The notes under the pieces: generated by a model
What the model was told of the DNA's origin: nothing
Database searches by the model: none
Seen by the model: only the letters and a program-made list of their open reading frames with translations
Position numbers and translations under genes: made by a program
NCBI GenBank assembly: GCA_013399855.1
Contig: VXAY01003151.1
Location: 160,238-224,237 of the forward strand
Reading direction: 5' to 3'
Origin: Oxyruncus cristatus
Taxonomy: Eukaryota; Chordata; Aves; Passeriformes; Cotingidae
Length of the DNA: 64,000 bases
In this document: one piece after another, positions 12,301 to 24,719 of the stretch
How the letters are laid out: each line of letters opens with the position of its first letter
How positions within the stretch are numbered: position 1 is the first letter of the stretch

Positions 12301-13522
12301 GGTTTTGTCTTGTTCCAAAAGGAGTTTTGGTTATTCCTCCCCTTATCACACAGCTAAGGAGAAAGTGCTGCTGGATTGAGTCCCACACAGACATAGCTGG
12401 GTGCTGACTGGTGAAATCTGGAGTTTTATGTGTCCAGTGTCCAGCTTTCCTTGCCAGGAATGTGCCATTCTCTTGGCTGGATCATTAGGTAAAATACCAC
12501 AAATGTCTCAGATCATGGAATGATGTCACACAAATGGGAATCCTTAGCTGTGGATGCCTTAATTTCCCACTCCCAGCTTGTTTTAATCCCACTCCGTGCT
12601 AATCTCACAGTTGCAAACTTTGCGTTGATATCCATAATTACTGCAAGCACAGCAGCACTTTTCCTGTATAGTGGAGTAAAATAAAGGCGAGCAAATTGAA
12701 AAGGTCCTTTTTATATTTTATGATTGGGGCTCACAAAAGTACTGCAGGTGGACAGAGCAATAGCAAATGCAGTATTTTGGCAGCACCCACAATTTAAATT
12801 CACAGGAAGCTACGAGGTAACCTGGGGAGAAATAACCCCCCAAAAGAGAAAATTCCCGTCATCCAGGTTAGGTTGTCTCCTCTCTTTCTCCACCTCTCTT
12901 CTCCCACTCAAAACTCCGTCTAGTCTTGCTCATCAGTCTGCAGTGGCTGCAGGTTTTTGGGGATGATGTTTTCCCAGCACGGAAGTACTGAAAATCAAAA
13001 TCTTAGGGAGTTTCCTTGGGAATGCTCAGATTGTATCTAACCTGCAAGCCATAGATCTGTATGCCAAGCTGTGCACTGCTGGAATACGCGTGCAGGGGCA
13101 GGAGCTGAAGTCCTGAGAGCTTCAACATCCATCTGGGATAGACGCTCAGCACTTTTTGGGGCAGTCACAGCACCAATGACCTGGAAGTGCTGCTTCCTGC
13201 AGGATCAGTGTACTTTAGGCAGCTGGGAGCACGTCAAGTTTGGGGGTCCAGCTGTTTCATTCAGAGAGTTCCCAGATCATCCCGAATTTTCAACAGCCAG
13301 TGCCTCTGGGAGTCCTTTCTGGGCACCTGCAGGATCAGCTCAGCCAAGGCTTTGCTCTCTGGCTGGACAGAGCTCTTCTCTGGTGGCATCTCCCACCACT
13401 GGGGTGTAAAACAAAGAAATCAGCTGCTTCCATGGCACTCCTTAGTTTCAGGAGCTTGTAATAAATAGAGCTTCTCAGTCCTCTGCATTATTTTTAGAAT
13501 GTATGGGGAGACCTTTTTGTGC

Positions 13523-13850
13523 TTTCAGCACTTACAGAGGGTCTGTAAGAAAGATGGGGACAAGTGTTTTATCAAGGCCTGCGGCAAGACAAGGAGTAAT
13601 GGTTTTAAACTACTAGAGGGAATATTTAAATCAGATATAAGGAAAGAAATTTTTACAATGAAGGTGGTAAAACACTGGCACGGGTTGCCCAGAGGAGCTG
13701 TGACTGCCCCATCCCTGGAAGTGTCCAAGGCCAGGTTGGACAGGGCTTGGAGCAACCTGGGCTGGTGGAAGGTGTCCCTGGCCATGGCAGGGGGGTTGCA
13801 AGTGGATGACCTTTAAAGGTCCCTTTCAACCCACAGTAGTCTATGATTGT
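13523..13850 (+). mobile_element. CR1 LINE fragment, sense
   Basis: A 5'-truncated copy, starting at a 'cttacagagggtctgtaagaaagatgggg' block and running through 'cgggttgcccagaggagctg' to a decayed 'tctatgattgtgt' terminus. Only the extreme ORF2 C-terminus and 3' UTR are left. Confidence 0.92.
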
Positions 13851-14270
13851 GTATTTCAAAAGGGAGGAATGCAATCCCAGCCCCACCAAAAACCAGGATT
13901 TTACTCCAGGTGCTTTTTCATCCACGACATCTGTGTGCAGGAGGACTGCTGAGCTGATAATCCCGGGGAAGCTCTCCCAAGGGTGGGGATGAGAGGGGGG
14001 TTTGCTTTCCAGACTCGCAGATGGAGGTAAATCCCTCTCTGTGAAGTGTGGCCAAGCTCCTCGAGGCTTGCAGCAAGGCAGGTCTCACCTCTGCACTTCT
14101 TCCTGCTGACTTTCACTTGCCTTTCTTTATGTAACGGTCCCAGAGCACAGAGGAGCATTTTGGGGTTGGTTTTTAAGAAAGCTTCACTTCTCCATGGCTG
14201 TGGCTTACAAACAGTTCAGCTGAAACTGAAGCACACAAATAAAATAATGTTTAAAAAAAAAAAATAAATC

Positions 14271-14322
14271 AAAGGAACCCTCTCTTTTTTTTTGTTAAAG
14301 GAACCCTCTCTTTTTTTTTGTT
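14271..14322. repeat. Perfect tandem pair of a 26-bp unit
   Basis: The unit from AAAGGAACCCTCTC through nine T and GTT occurs twice, base for base identical, at 14271-14296 and 14297-14322. It sits just after a poly-A run (14252-14264). Perfect identity including both T9 runs suggests a very recent duplication or an assembly effect. Confidence 0.95.
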
Positions 14323-14540
14323 AAAAAGCCAAGAAAGTCAATCAGGTCCAGGCTCAGCTCGTTATCTGTTTACCCCATTATTGGTAATCAATTTGCTCAG
14401 CAATCAGATGCTCTTTAAGAAGCAGGGGAGTCATTTAGGGATGGCAGTTAAATAAGGAGCTGTGACTTGTGTTTGGGTGGGATGAGCAGCTCTGGAGCCC
14501 AAGCTGGAGGAAGCAGGACATCTGACAATAAATGGCCTTC

Positions 14541-14685
14541 ATGGAATCACAAATCATGGAATGACTTGAGCTAAAAGGGACCTTAAAGACCATCTCATTC
14601 CAACCCCCTGCCATGGGCAGGAACACCTTCCACTAGCCCAGGTCGCCCAGAGCCTCAGCCAACCTGCCCTGAACCTCCAGTACTT
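14541..14685 (-). mobile_element. Short CR1 3'-end fragment, antisense
   Basis: Begins with the reverse-complement CR1 terminus (ATGGAATCACAAATCATGG), then 'gggaccttaaagaccatctcattccaaccccctgccatgggcagg' and the 'ccttccactagcccagg' block. About 145 bp remain. Confidence 0.9.
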
Positions 14686-15354
14686 CATCACTGCACTTTA
14701 TATTTGCACTCTAGACCTGTGTGTCTCAGAAGCAGGAATTGAAACCCAATAAAAAAAGTCTGAAAAGTGGAAAACACACACACACACAAAAATTAGTTCC
14801 AATCCCCCTCCCAATGCCTGTTCACATCTGCTTAACTTCCTCATGCCTCACACTTGTGTTGGGCAATGGAGATGAGTCCTGCAGGCTCAGCATCGTCAAA
14901 AAAATCCATGTGGGAAATGGCCCATGTTGTTTAAACCCTGAATTTTGCTTTTACTGTTCCACAGGACTGGCTTGAAAAGCCAAATTTGGAGCTTGGAGCG
15001 GGGCGGGGGTGGAGGGGGTTGTCTCTGTCAGTCCCCCTTGAAGAAGTCAAAGCGTGTGTGATGGGAGAAGAAGCAGTGAACATATGGAAATTAAAAATCA
15101 AACTGGAAAAACGTTGATGAAGTTTAAATTAGGAGGCTGTTTATTCATCACCATCTGCTTATAGTGCAGCAAGATAAGAAATAATTAATAGTTCCTTGCC
15201 TGCAAAAGTTCAAGTGAATTCCCACCTTCCAGTTGCGTAAGAACCTCCTGGGATAGGTGGTGTGTCAGTCCTGCTCTGTCTCTGTGTCAGGGGAGGTTTA
15301 AATTAAATAAAAGTTAGATAAATATTATATATAAAACTATGTAACAAATACTCC

Positions 15355-15575
15355 TAAAATATTAGATATTAGGATAAAATCTCTTCAAGGAAAGGGTTGT
15401 CAAGCATTGGAACAGGATGCCCAGGGAAGTGGTGGAGTCACCATCCCTGGAAGAGTTCAGAAACCGTGTGGATGTGGCACTTGAGGAGATGAGCTAGTGG
15501 TGAACAAACATGGTGGTGGTGGTGGTTGATGCTCGGACTTGGTCTATTCCAACCTAAATGATTCTGTGATTCCAC
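15355..15575 (+). mobile_element. CR1 LINE fragment, sense
   Basis: Recognisable from 'agatattaggataaaat', 'caagcattggaacagg' and 'atgcccagggaagtggtgg', ending 'tattccaacctaaatgattctgtgattcc'. The 'agtggtgaaca' and GTGGTGGTGG segment marks a CR1 3' end type different from the copies at 13523 and 21765. Confidence 0.88.
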
Positions 15576-16592
15576 CTGTCATTCAGAGCTCTCATAAGTC
15601 TTGTACCGTATTCATCAGCCTCTCCAAAAATCTCACATACCCTGGAATATTGGGAATGGCATTAAAGGACTGCTACTGGTCAGCTAAATCAAACCCTGAG
15701 GATCTTGTCAACATATTCAAAGAAGCCTGGAGAAGAGCTGAGCTCGGTCTGAAACACACTTGACCTTGATGATCTCTCAAATGACCTGCTGGACTTCCTG
15801 CCATGTTGTCTTTTCTTAATTTTTAATTTGTTTGGGTTTTTTTTCCCCTATTATTGAGATCTGGGTGATACAAAGGGCCTCTTGGTTTCATTCTTGCTCT
15901 GACCAGTAGCACTGGGTAACTTCCAGGTCGTCAGTCCTCTCCTTTCCTTGACAGCGGTGTGGCCTCCGCTATGACAGCATGAAGTTCAGCCCTGAGACAT
16001 CAAGACCTTAAACCTCAGACTCTCATTTAGGGTTGGTACCAAAGTCAAGTTCCCTTTTATTTAACAGAAGTTTTTCTTCCAGTTGTTGTGCAGTGGCCGC
16101 GATGCTCAGTTGGGACAGGCCACTCAGTGGGACCTCCAGATGGTCTGGCTTCATTTTAACCCTTTTCTCCTCTGCTCTGGGACTCTTCCCAGCCAACAGC
16201 AATTCATGCTGCAGCTCCTCCAGAGGGGGCACACGCTCCCTGGAAATCAGGAAGAAACAAATTTGCCCTTTAATAGTGAGAGGATAACGTTCCTTTGGTC
16301 ACACCAGGAAATCTGGCCTCTGAAACACGAGAAGAAAGCACATGTTGTCATGGTGGTGAACCCACCTTCAACCTTCAACTGTGAGCAGCCCCCAGACTCT
16401 GGGCTTGGCTGCTTTCATCCAGTCCAAAGCTGATGGTCCTTCTTCCAGGCCATGAGACTCTTCCTGAGGAAATAGTACCCAAAGATGTTCTTCCCTGCAA
16501 AGCTGTTATTTGGCTGCCCGTCCTTGGTCAGTGACCCACTGCTCAAGGAGGTTCCATCACTCTAGTGAGGATTGCTAATTCCCAAATGAGTT

Positions 16593-16692
16593 TTGGAGAG
16601 GTATTTTAGTGGTGAACGTGGCAGTGCTGCATTAAAAGTTGGAGTCAATGGTCTGGAGGTCTTTTCAGACCTTAGTGGTTCTGTGATTTTAA
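16593..16692 (+). mobile_element. CR1 3'-end fragment, sense
   Basis: About 100 bp of a CR1 3' UTR: 'tttagtggtgaacgtggcag', a 'ggaggtcttttcagacctta' block and a TTCTGTGATTTT terminus. It is diverged and has no coding remnant. Confidence 0.75.
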
Positions 16693-18227
16693 TAGTGGCT
16701 GGTTGTCACTCTCTGGAGCCCACCCTGTCACTTGAAGTCCAGACACCCACCAGCAACAGCATGAATTTCAAACACGGATCCACACAGCACCTCATCATTC
16801 TTCCCTGTAGAGCCAACAGCTGATTTTTGCTTTGAACTCACCTTTCTACAGCCAAAATCACGAGATCAAGATGTTAAAACATCTGTTTTCTGCCTTAAAA
16901 CGCTGCAGGGGTGGAGGCTTTGCTTTGGTTTCGCCTGGTGCTGACTCGTCCTGGCTGGAAAACCTTCTAACAAGAAGCAGTGTTTGTTTGATTAGGGAAC
17001 AGCTGCCTCGTGGCTTGTCAGGATTAGCAGCCACTTAGCGGACATAAATCTTGTGTTGGAAAAGGCATTTTAGTTTGGAGAATATGTCACATTTTTAAAT
17101 GCCAGCAGACTTTTTTGGTTACTTTGCTTTTAGCATGGGATAATATACAGATGCACACTGCCTCAGTTATGCAGAGGCTGTAAAAATAAGGAGAATGTGC
17201 CATTGCAAAAGCAAATTAAAAACATTTTCGAAGCTCTGGATCATGGCTCGGATTAAATCCATCTGTGCAGAGGTTTTGTTTCTGACAGCTGCTCGTGTTT
17301 GTCCCCTTCACATCCCATCAGATTTCTGGTTAAAAAAAATCTCTCCTTCCTTATCTTTGTTTTTGGTTTAATGTTGACTGTGTCAGAGCACTGGTATGAT
17401 GGAACCCACCCTTTTCATCCAGGATAAGTGCATTGGGAGGTATTGCAGACGCCACAAGTTATGTTGAAAAAGATATTCCCAGAGGTTGAGCCAAGCCATC
17501 TTCACTAGGAATTCTGTCTGGAAATGCCAATATGGGGAAAAAAACTTACAGGAAGAGTCGGTGCCTAAATTCGCAGTCTGGTTCTCTATAAATCCCGTTT
17601 TCCACAACTCCTGGAAGAGCAGAGGGATTTCAACAGGGAGTGAGGAAGCCCTGGAGTAATCCTTTAAGCATGTTCCATGTCAGAGCACTAGGGACGTATT
17701 GGATAAGTTTTATGTTTTGGCAACCCGCTTTGTAAATCTTCATCTTAAATCTTGCATCTTTTGTTTCAGTTTACACGTTCTGGAATTAGGCAGAAGGGCT
17801 TTTGATTTATAAATTTGGTTTTGGAGAGATAAATCAAATCTGATTTCTAGAAAGAGTGATCTGGAGGGATGAAAAAAGTCAAGTGTTTATTTAGTTTGCT
17901 GGTTAAAGAAAGTCTGAAGGATTACAAACTTTTTTTTTTTTTTAACGTGTTTACTAGTAGATGTTGATGATGGAAAAACTCACAGGATTTTCGTGCTTAA
18001 AAATAATCCTCCAAAAATAGTCTCTGGTGATTTCTTTCACGCTGCGTGGAATGACTCAGTCCGGGGGCTTAAGGTGAGGTTTCCTTCATATGCCTTTTGA
18101 GTCAAATTTCTGCAAACATTTAGGAATGAAGTTATCTTCTAATATTTCCTGTTGAGTGCTTGGACAGCTTCTGCTGGAAGCCAGTGCAGAAGTGCAAACC
18201 GGTTTTTATAGCAAGTAATGGTGTTCT

Positions 18228-18282
18228 TGGTATGAAATCGTTCAGGTCGGAAAAGACCTTTAAGATCATCAAGAGCAGAGTG
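18228..18282 (-). mobile_element. Tiny CR1 3'-end relic, antisense
   Basis: 'atgaaatcgttcaggtcgg' followed by 'aaaagacctttaagatcatcaag' matches the reversed end of CR1 (TGATCTTAAAGGTCTTTTCC). About 55 bp are recognisable. Confidence 0.65.
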
Positions 18283-19947
18283 GGAAAAATGAGATCGGTG
18301 TCTATTTGTGTTGAGATATTGAGGCGAAGTCCAAGGCAAACTCTCTTCTCCCTCAGTTTGGGAATCCTTTTTGCTTTCTGTGATTGCCCAAGTTCTGCTG
18401 GAGCGGAGCTGCAAATCCCTCTCTAGGGGTGGGGGGGGACTGAAGGAGCCTCAAAGAGCTCACGAGTGGTGGGGAGGAAATGCCACCGTGTCGGGGTTTG
18501 CCCTGGCAGGGTTGGGGTCAACCTTAATGATTGTGAGGTTTGCCTGCAGCCCTGTGGTCTCTCCATCCCATCCCATCTCCGTCCCAGAAAATATCCAGGT
18601 GAGATGCGAAGCCGTGGAGAGCTGAAAGGGGAGCTCCGAGGGGATGGGTTTGCTCTGGAGCGGTGGTGATAAAAACACAAAAAGGCGATGGGGTGGAGCT
18701 GAGGGGAGCAGGGCACAGCAGGGAATACAGTGCATTTTGCAGGGAAGATACATTTAGTAACCCTTGGAGCCAAGCTAACCCAGGTCCCACCCAATCTGTC
18801 ACGGAAAAATGAGTTAAAACCCTATTCTGCAAGTCCAGGGCAGGATGGGGAAGAATTAAAACCACAAAAGATACCAGGGAGAAATGACAGGGAGCTGTTT
18901 CCGTGCTAGAAGCTGCTAAAAAGGCAGGGACACTTCAGCTTGAAGAAGAGATGCCCGAGGAGGGCTATTAAAGAGGATTTTATGGTTTTTCTCCCCAGGG
19001 AAAGGGATTTTGTGGTTCAGCTCTTGAGTATTTCTGTCTTTGCAGAAGAACTAGGCAATTCCTAGTGAAACCAGCAATGAGCACGTTCGAAGTGAATTCA
19101 GAAAAGGATATATTTTTTTCTGTCAGTGGACACTTTAAACTGTGCAACTTCTTGGCCCGGGAGGTTGTGAGTTTTAAAATTTTCCAGGGGTTCAGAAGCA
19201 AAATCAAGTTGCTTTTAATTTAAAAGATTTAAGGAAGAAAAAGAATGTAACTAAGTTTTTTTTTATTGTTATTTCGTACAACTTTTAAACAGAAGATTAT
19301 CCCTGATTTGGGAGGTCCCCGCTTATTGGAGCTTGGGGCAGTTGTAGTAACCCAAGGCTGATGATGGGTTTTCCTCAACCCCACTGTGATTAAATTCAAG
19401 CTGCCTGTCTGGAACTGAGTGTTGCAGGAAGCATCTTTTGGGGTCTGTTTTCTTCAGTCAGGCAAAAGCTCAGTGCTCAGCTGGGACTGGGAGATTGATG
19501 CCATGATAATTGGCTGTAATGAGATGGTTGTAATGGTACCAAACTGGGCAAACCCCGGGTGAGCCCCCGGGGCTGCTCCTCTGCCTGAGCTTGCCAGCGA
19601 GAGAATAAATGTCACCCCAGAGCTATTTACAGCCCAGAGAGCTTGGAAAGCGCCTGCTGATATCAAATTGGAGTGCAAATGAGTTTCCAGTGCAACACAC
19701 CAGCCTGTGATGGCACCCACTGATATCTCACCTTGGCTTAGCCAAGCCTTTGCCTTGCTGGTATCTCCTGTGGGGAGTGAGAGCCATGCAGAGATACCCC
19801 AGGCAAGAAATGGGTGTCTCTGCATCTGAACATGGGTTCAAAGGGCAAAATGTGTGGCAATGTCATTCAGAAGAGACCAGGAGTGACCCTGTTCGTTGGG
19901 GAGGAGGTGGTGTGAGTTTTTAGTGGGCACGGCGGCATTCGCTCGAA

Positions 19948-19995
19948 GGTTGATGTTCTTGGAGGTCTTTTCCAACCTTAATGATTGTGATGTGC
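19948..19995 (+). mobile_element. Tiny CR1 3'-end relic, sense
   Basis: The sequence 'ggaggtcttttccaacctta' followed by 'atgattgtgat' is the canonical sense CR1 terminus. Only the last ~45 bp are recognisable. Confidence 0.65.
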
Positions 19996-21764
19996 TGGAA
20001 GGGGTTTTTTTTCTGAATTGGGAGTTCACCTGGGTTCAGAGAGTGCCTGGCACCAGCCTGCTGCCATTCATTTCTTCCCTCAGCCAAACCTAGTCCCATC
20101 CCAGAGCCCTGCCAGAGCTCTGGAAGTCATGTTTATTCATGAAGGGAAGTTATTCTCTGCTGCTTCCTTGATAAGCTCTGATCTTGTGTTTGCTGCAAGT
20201 GGAGATAGGACTCAAATAAATGGGTTTTGTGCTCTAGTCTGCCAGTTCTGCAAACCACTACGTGCCTGTGCTCACGAGAATTGACCTCATTTTTGTTGAT
20301 TAAACTTTAAAAGGGAGAGGAAATGAGGGCCTGAGTCACTTTTAGCAGAGACAGTGGAAAAGGTGACCACTGTCTGCAGCTGTGGTGGGGTTTCCTGATC
20401 CACTGCAGCCAGGACTGGGTCAGTGGTCTTGAACTACTTCTTCTGGGTCAAAACCTCTTAGAGGAGGGCTCTGCAAAGCCCAGCGAGGCTGATGCAGCCT
20501 TCGCCTTGCATGTGGGGCATTTGGCTTGCAAAGAGGAAGGCTGAACTGCTGGGTAGAAAGATCTGAGCTCCTGTGTGTGGCCTCCAGGCCAGTCCTTGAG
20601 CAAGGCTTCAGGAGCCCACTTAGAGAGGGAGAGAGGTGATTACACTGGTGATTACACTAATTGCAAGGCTTCCGGAGCAGGGAGGGACAGCTTGATCTGC
20701 TTATCTGAAGGAAGGTTAAAAGTCAGCTTCATTAGAGTTGTGAAGGATTCTTCCCTGCAATGCTCCAGAAGAAGATATTTGGCTCCAGAGAGCCACTTCA
20801 CCATCCACCAGGGAAGAGCAGGGCTGAGCTGAGTGTCTGGAAGTCGCAGTTAAAATAATTGAAGAGGAAAAGACTCCTTATTTATATATATATATATGTT
20901 TATAATGAGAAGGGTTTAAAGAGTGTACCTGAAGAGCCAGGGACGTGGTAAGTGCTTGGAAAAGTCACACACTTATTTTTATGCTGCTTCTCCAGACTCA
21001 CCTGTGATCCTTTCCAAAGCAAAGCACAGCCCTTGGGTGGGTATTCCTTGGATTTTGGTAAGAAACAAGTGAGCAGAGCAGTTTCTTAGATGGAAATGGA
21101 GTTTCAGAGTAGGTGTATCTATGGCTCGTTTACACCTGCTGCGTTGGGTGAGGATTGATAAACACCTTTGCATCCTTCTTGCAGGTAGATACAAGTGCAA
21201 GGGAGAAGACAACATTTATAATCAATTAATGCAGAAGCACTTACCAATCACCAAACACGATTTGATGAGGCCAAACAGCTTGTCATCTTTGTTACCTCCG
21301 TGAAGACCAAATGGTGCCACCAGGAAGAGAGAAATCCCTGTCTTCCTTTTCCAAGGCACGCTGCAGCTGTTTCTGCCCTCAAATAGTTTTCTTGGGTTAT
21401 TCATCTCTCACCCTGACACGGCTGAGTGTTGCCTGCCAACCCCCAAATCCCAGCAGTTTGCCAGGGTAAGGCCTGTCACTCTGGGAGGAGGAACAGTGTT
21501 TTCTGGAAGGGTCTTTGATAAAGGTTATCTGTGTCCTGGGTTGGATGGAGGGGCACAGAGTTTAACCTGATGTTGTGATGGAATGATCACAGTGTGAGTG
21601 GCAAGAATTGGACTGCAGATCCAGAACATCTTGCAGGTATCAATCTTTGATTGTTCCAATTCTTAAAACCTGAGTTATTCATGCAGGCCCTCTTCTGCCC
21701 ATTGGAGAGAAGAGAACATCTCTAAAAAAATTACTCATCTTACTGAACTTCAGATAATCAGCAG

Positions 21765-22256
21765 AAGAAAGACATAGAACTGCTAGAACAGGTCCAGAGG
21801 AGGCCACGGAGATGCTCCAAGAGCTGCAGCCCTTCTGCCCTGGAGCCAAGCTGGGAGAGCTGGGAGTGTTCACCTGGAGAAGGGAAGGCTCCAGGGAAAC
21901 CTCCCTGTGGCCTTCTGCTACTTAGAGGGAGCTTATAAAAAAGATAGAAAGTTACTTTTAACATGGACAAATAGTGATAGGATAATGGTGAATAGTTTTA
22001 AACTAAAAGAGAAGAGATTTAGATTAGCAGTTAGGAGGAATTTGTTCCCTGTGAGGGAGGGGAGGCCCTGGCACAGGCTGCCCAGAGAAGCTGTGGCTGC
22101 CCCATCCCTGGAAGTGTCCAAGGCCTGGTTGAACAGGGCTTGGAGTAACCTGGAATAGTGGAAAGTGTCCCTGCCCATGGCAGGGGGTGGAACTGGATGA
22201 TCTTTAAGATCCCCTTCCAACCTAAACCATTCCAGGATTCTGTGATCCTATGATCC
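21765..22256 (+). mobile_element. CR1 LINE fragment, sense
   Basis: Starts within ORF2 at 'gaacaggtccagaggaggcc' and passes 'cacctggagaagggaaggct', 'gaggccctggcacaggctgcc' and 'tggatgatctttaagatccc'. It ends in repeated 'ttctgtgatcctatgatcc'. About 490 bp, with the frame broken. Confidence 0.93.
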
Positions 22257-23586
22257 AGCCAGAGCTCTGGTTTCCATTGGCTTCTTTAGGTTCACACACC
22301 GGACTTTTAGATGCATAAATTTAAGAATATGAATCCTGCCTTTAAAACCTGGACCATTCCAGGGAGCTGCACAAATACTTCCAGCATGTCTGGGGCAGCA
22401 ACAAGGAAGAAGGGTGTTTTAAGAGCCAACAGGCTCTGTAAAGAGGTATTTACAGAGGAAATAATTTTTAAAGATACACTTCAATTGTCTTGCAAGGCCA
22501 GTCTTGCATATCTTCACTTTCTTTTGATCAAAGAAAGCTTTTGTTACAAAAGTGAACACCTAAAAGCTTCCTTCGCGCATCACAGGTGGTGGTGAAAAAT
22601 GTCAACACAGAAAAAAGATACAGATCACAAAAATGCTCCAAGTGCATAATTCAGGACATTTAAAAAGCCATCTGATACTATCACCTTGTATTTTATTTTG
22701 CATTATAACCTGTCCTGAGGTAATGGGCTCACTATAATTCATTGAGGTTCAGAGAGGAAAAGGTTGTAGAGCATGAAATATCCCATCCTGAAATCATCTT
22801 TTTTTCCACGGGAAGAATCTTTAATATCTTAATACTTCTGGAGCTGCTGGCTGTTTGGTGGCAGATAAGTATGAGGCTGCAAAAACTGAGCTTTGCACCT
22901 GATATTAGGAACCTGAAAACTGAATTCTAATGAACTCTACAGCGTGAAAAAGATACCATCACTTATTCCATTTTTTAGGCTCCGATAAACTCACCTCTGG
23001 ACTTCATTTAAAAAGTTGGGTTTGTTCATGAAAGGAGGGAGGAAAAAAACCTGCAAAGTCTCTTTGAAAGAAGCTGAGGGTTCTTTTTCAGCTTCAAAGC
23101 GTTTTTGTTTGCTCCCTTTATTGATCTGAGGCAGCGCATGGCCTCGCTCTGCACAGGCTGCTGATGACACCAGCCTTTTTCCTTTGTAGCTCAAGTAGTC
23201 AAAGGTGTTTTAAAGGAGGAATTTCAGATCAGGGTATAATTACCCAGAAATGCAGTTTGCAAAGTGCTGCTCACAGCTCCCTTTGCTTGCACGTGAAAGG
23301 TGTTTCCTCAAGGCTTCCTTCTCTCACCTCCCACGTTCTTGTGTTGGGCTGAACAGCAGCATTTTAATCACCTTTGGGGAAGTGTTGCAGTCTAATGGGC
23401 CATCACAAATAACTGAGAGCAGAGATGCTGGAAAAAGGGAGGGCTGTTGACAACTCACCTGTGTAACCCAGGCAGCAATTGAAGCACCTCCCTGTTGGAA
23501 AATATAAAGGAGGGATAAAAAATGTTTTCAAAATCCTGCCGAGAACTCTGAAATAGGTAACACATCAAGGCAAAAGTGTATCTGAA

Positions 23587-23731
23587 TTATTATTATTANN
23601 NNNNNNNNNNNNNNNNNNNNNNNNNNNNNNNNNNNNNNNNNNNNNNNNNNNNNNNNNNNNNNNNNNNNNNNNNNNNNNNNNNNNNNNNNNNNNNNNNNNN
23701 NNTTATTATTATTATTATTATTATTATTATT
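23587..23731. repeat. ATT/TTA microsatellite spanning an assembly gap
   Basis: TTA/ATT units lie on both sides of a run of 104 N (23599-23702). The gap therefore falls inside the microsatellite and its true length is unknown. The N run is a scaffolding placeholder, not sequence. Confidence 0.97.
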
Positions 23732-24611
23732 TAATTTAGATCTTCCAACTCCTTTTGGCTTCAGTATTAATGGTACGTTATTCAACAGTGCAGCCTGTGT
23801 GGGGTATTATTAATGCCTTCTGAGAAATAAAAGGGTGAAATCAGAACATTATAACTCTGTAGAGAGGACATGCCATGTTTTTCTCCCAGGAAGTTTTTAT
23901 TCTATCTGGAAGACCTTCAGAAGTGCCTCATTTTTACAAAAGCCCATGTTTTCTCCCTTTATTCCAAGCTTGGATAGGTCAGGATGTCCCACCTTGCACC
24001 ACCCTTCCACAGAGAGCATCTCCTGCCACAGCACTGTCCCTCCTCAGCATCCAGCTGTGTTTTGTGCCTTCCCCCTTTCTAAGGAGAAGAACTCCTTCTG
24101 GGGAAGGTGTTTGGCTCCTGATCCCTTGACTGTCATTCCGTGTCCCCTTCGTGCTGTTCACAGCCCCTGCCCAAACACCCCATGGCAATGGGAAGAAAAA
24201 ACTGGTGGCAGAAGTTTGTGGGAAGCAGAGAAGGAAGGGGATCGTGTCTCACATTTCCGATCAGGTGTTTTAATGCAACAGGGAGGGATAAGGGCGAGGA
24301 AGAGAGAGATCTGATCAGGCATTGCTGCCTTTTTAATCTGTTCTCCATCAACTCTGATTTGCCTGGTTCTTGCAGCAAATTGCTGTTCTTTCTATGTTGA
24401 TTTCTGGAAAATTACAGACACGAGCAGTGCTGAATTTCAGGGACTGGGGTGGCTGAAAGCTGCGTGTTAAAGTGAAATGTTTGAGTGCCTTTCATTCCAA
24501 AAGGTGCCTGCACTGAGGTGATGGGCCCCACACACCTGCTCCAGTCCCTCTGCTCCATCCAGCAGATACAACTCCTCTGTGTTCTATCACCTGCTTTCCT
24601 CTTCTCCCCAG

Positions 24612-24719
24612 GTTGCAGGAGGCAGTGGGACAACATCACGTGCTGGCCTGAAGCAGAGGTGGGGGAAGTCGTGGTACGACCATGCCCGAAGTACTTCAGA
24701 TTCCTCACCTCTTTTCTTG
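24612..24719 (+). CDS. VIPR1: VIPR1-like receptor, exon 3 (ectodomain core)
   Basis: 108-bp exon between a 'cttctccccag' acceptor and a 'g|gtaagc' donor; it enters and leaves in phase 1. Its key segments are GC, WDNITCWP, GEVVVRPCPKYF. It supplies three of the six conserved ectodomain cysteines (GC, TCW and PCP). It also carries the class B1 structural signature: Asp of WDN, Trp of TCW and Pro of PCP, which form the core of the hormone-receptor sushi-like fold. NIT is a conserved N-glycosylation site. The WDNxTCWP pattern fits VPAC1 and PAC1 receptors. The exon length equals the 108 bp typical of this exon in the family. Confidence 0.93.

Larger units (their letters stand above)
7902..24611 (+). 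other. VIPR1: Intron 2 (16.7 kb)
   Basis: The largest intron in view. It contains CR1 fragments at about 10598, 13523, 14541, 15355, 16593, 18228, 19948 and 21765. It also has poly-T runs near 9151, 12268 and 17932, a perfect 26-bp tandem pair at 14271 and a gap of Ns in an ATT microsatellite at 23599. Between these (for example 7902-10597, 11241-13522 and 22257-23580) I see no exon, RNA gene or named repeat. Confidence 0.8.

Noticed and set aside
18507..18542. Possible CR1 terminus ('gggtcaaccttaatgattgtgagg')
   Set aside because: Too short and without the rest of the CR1 3' UTR to distinguish it from chance.
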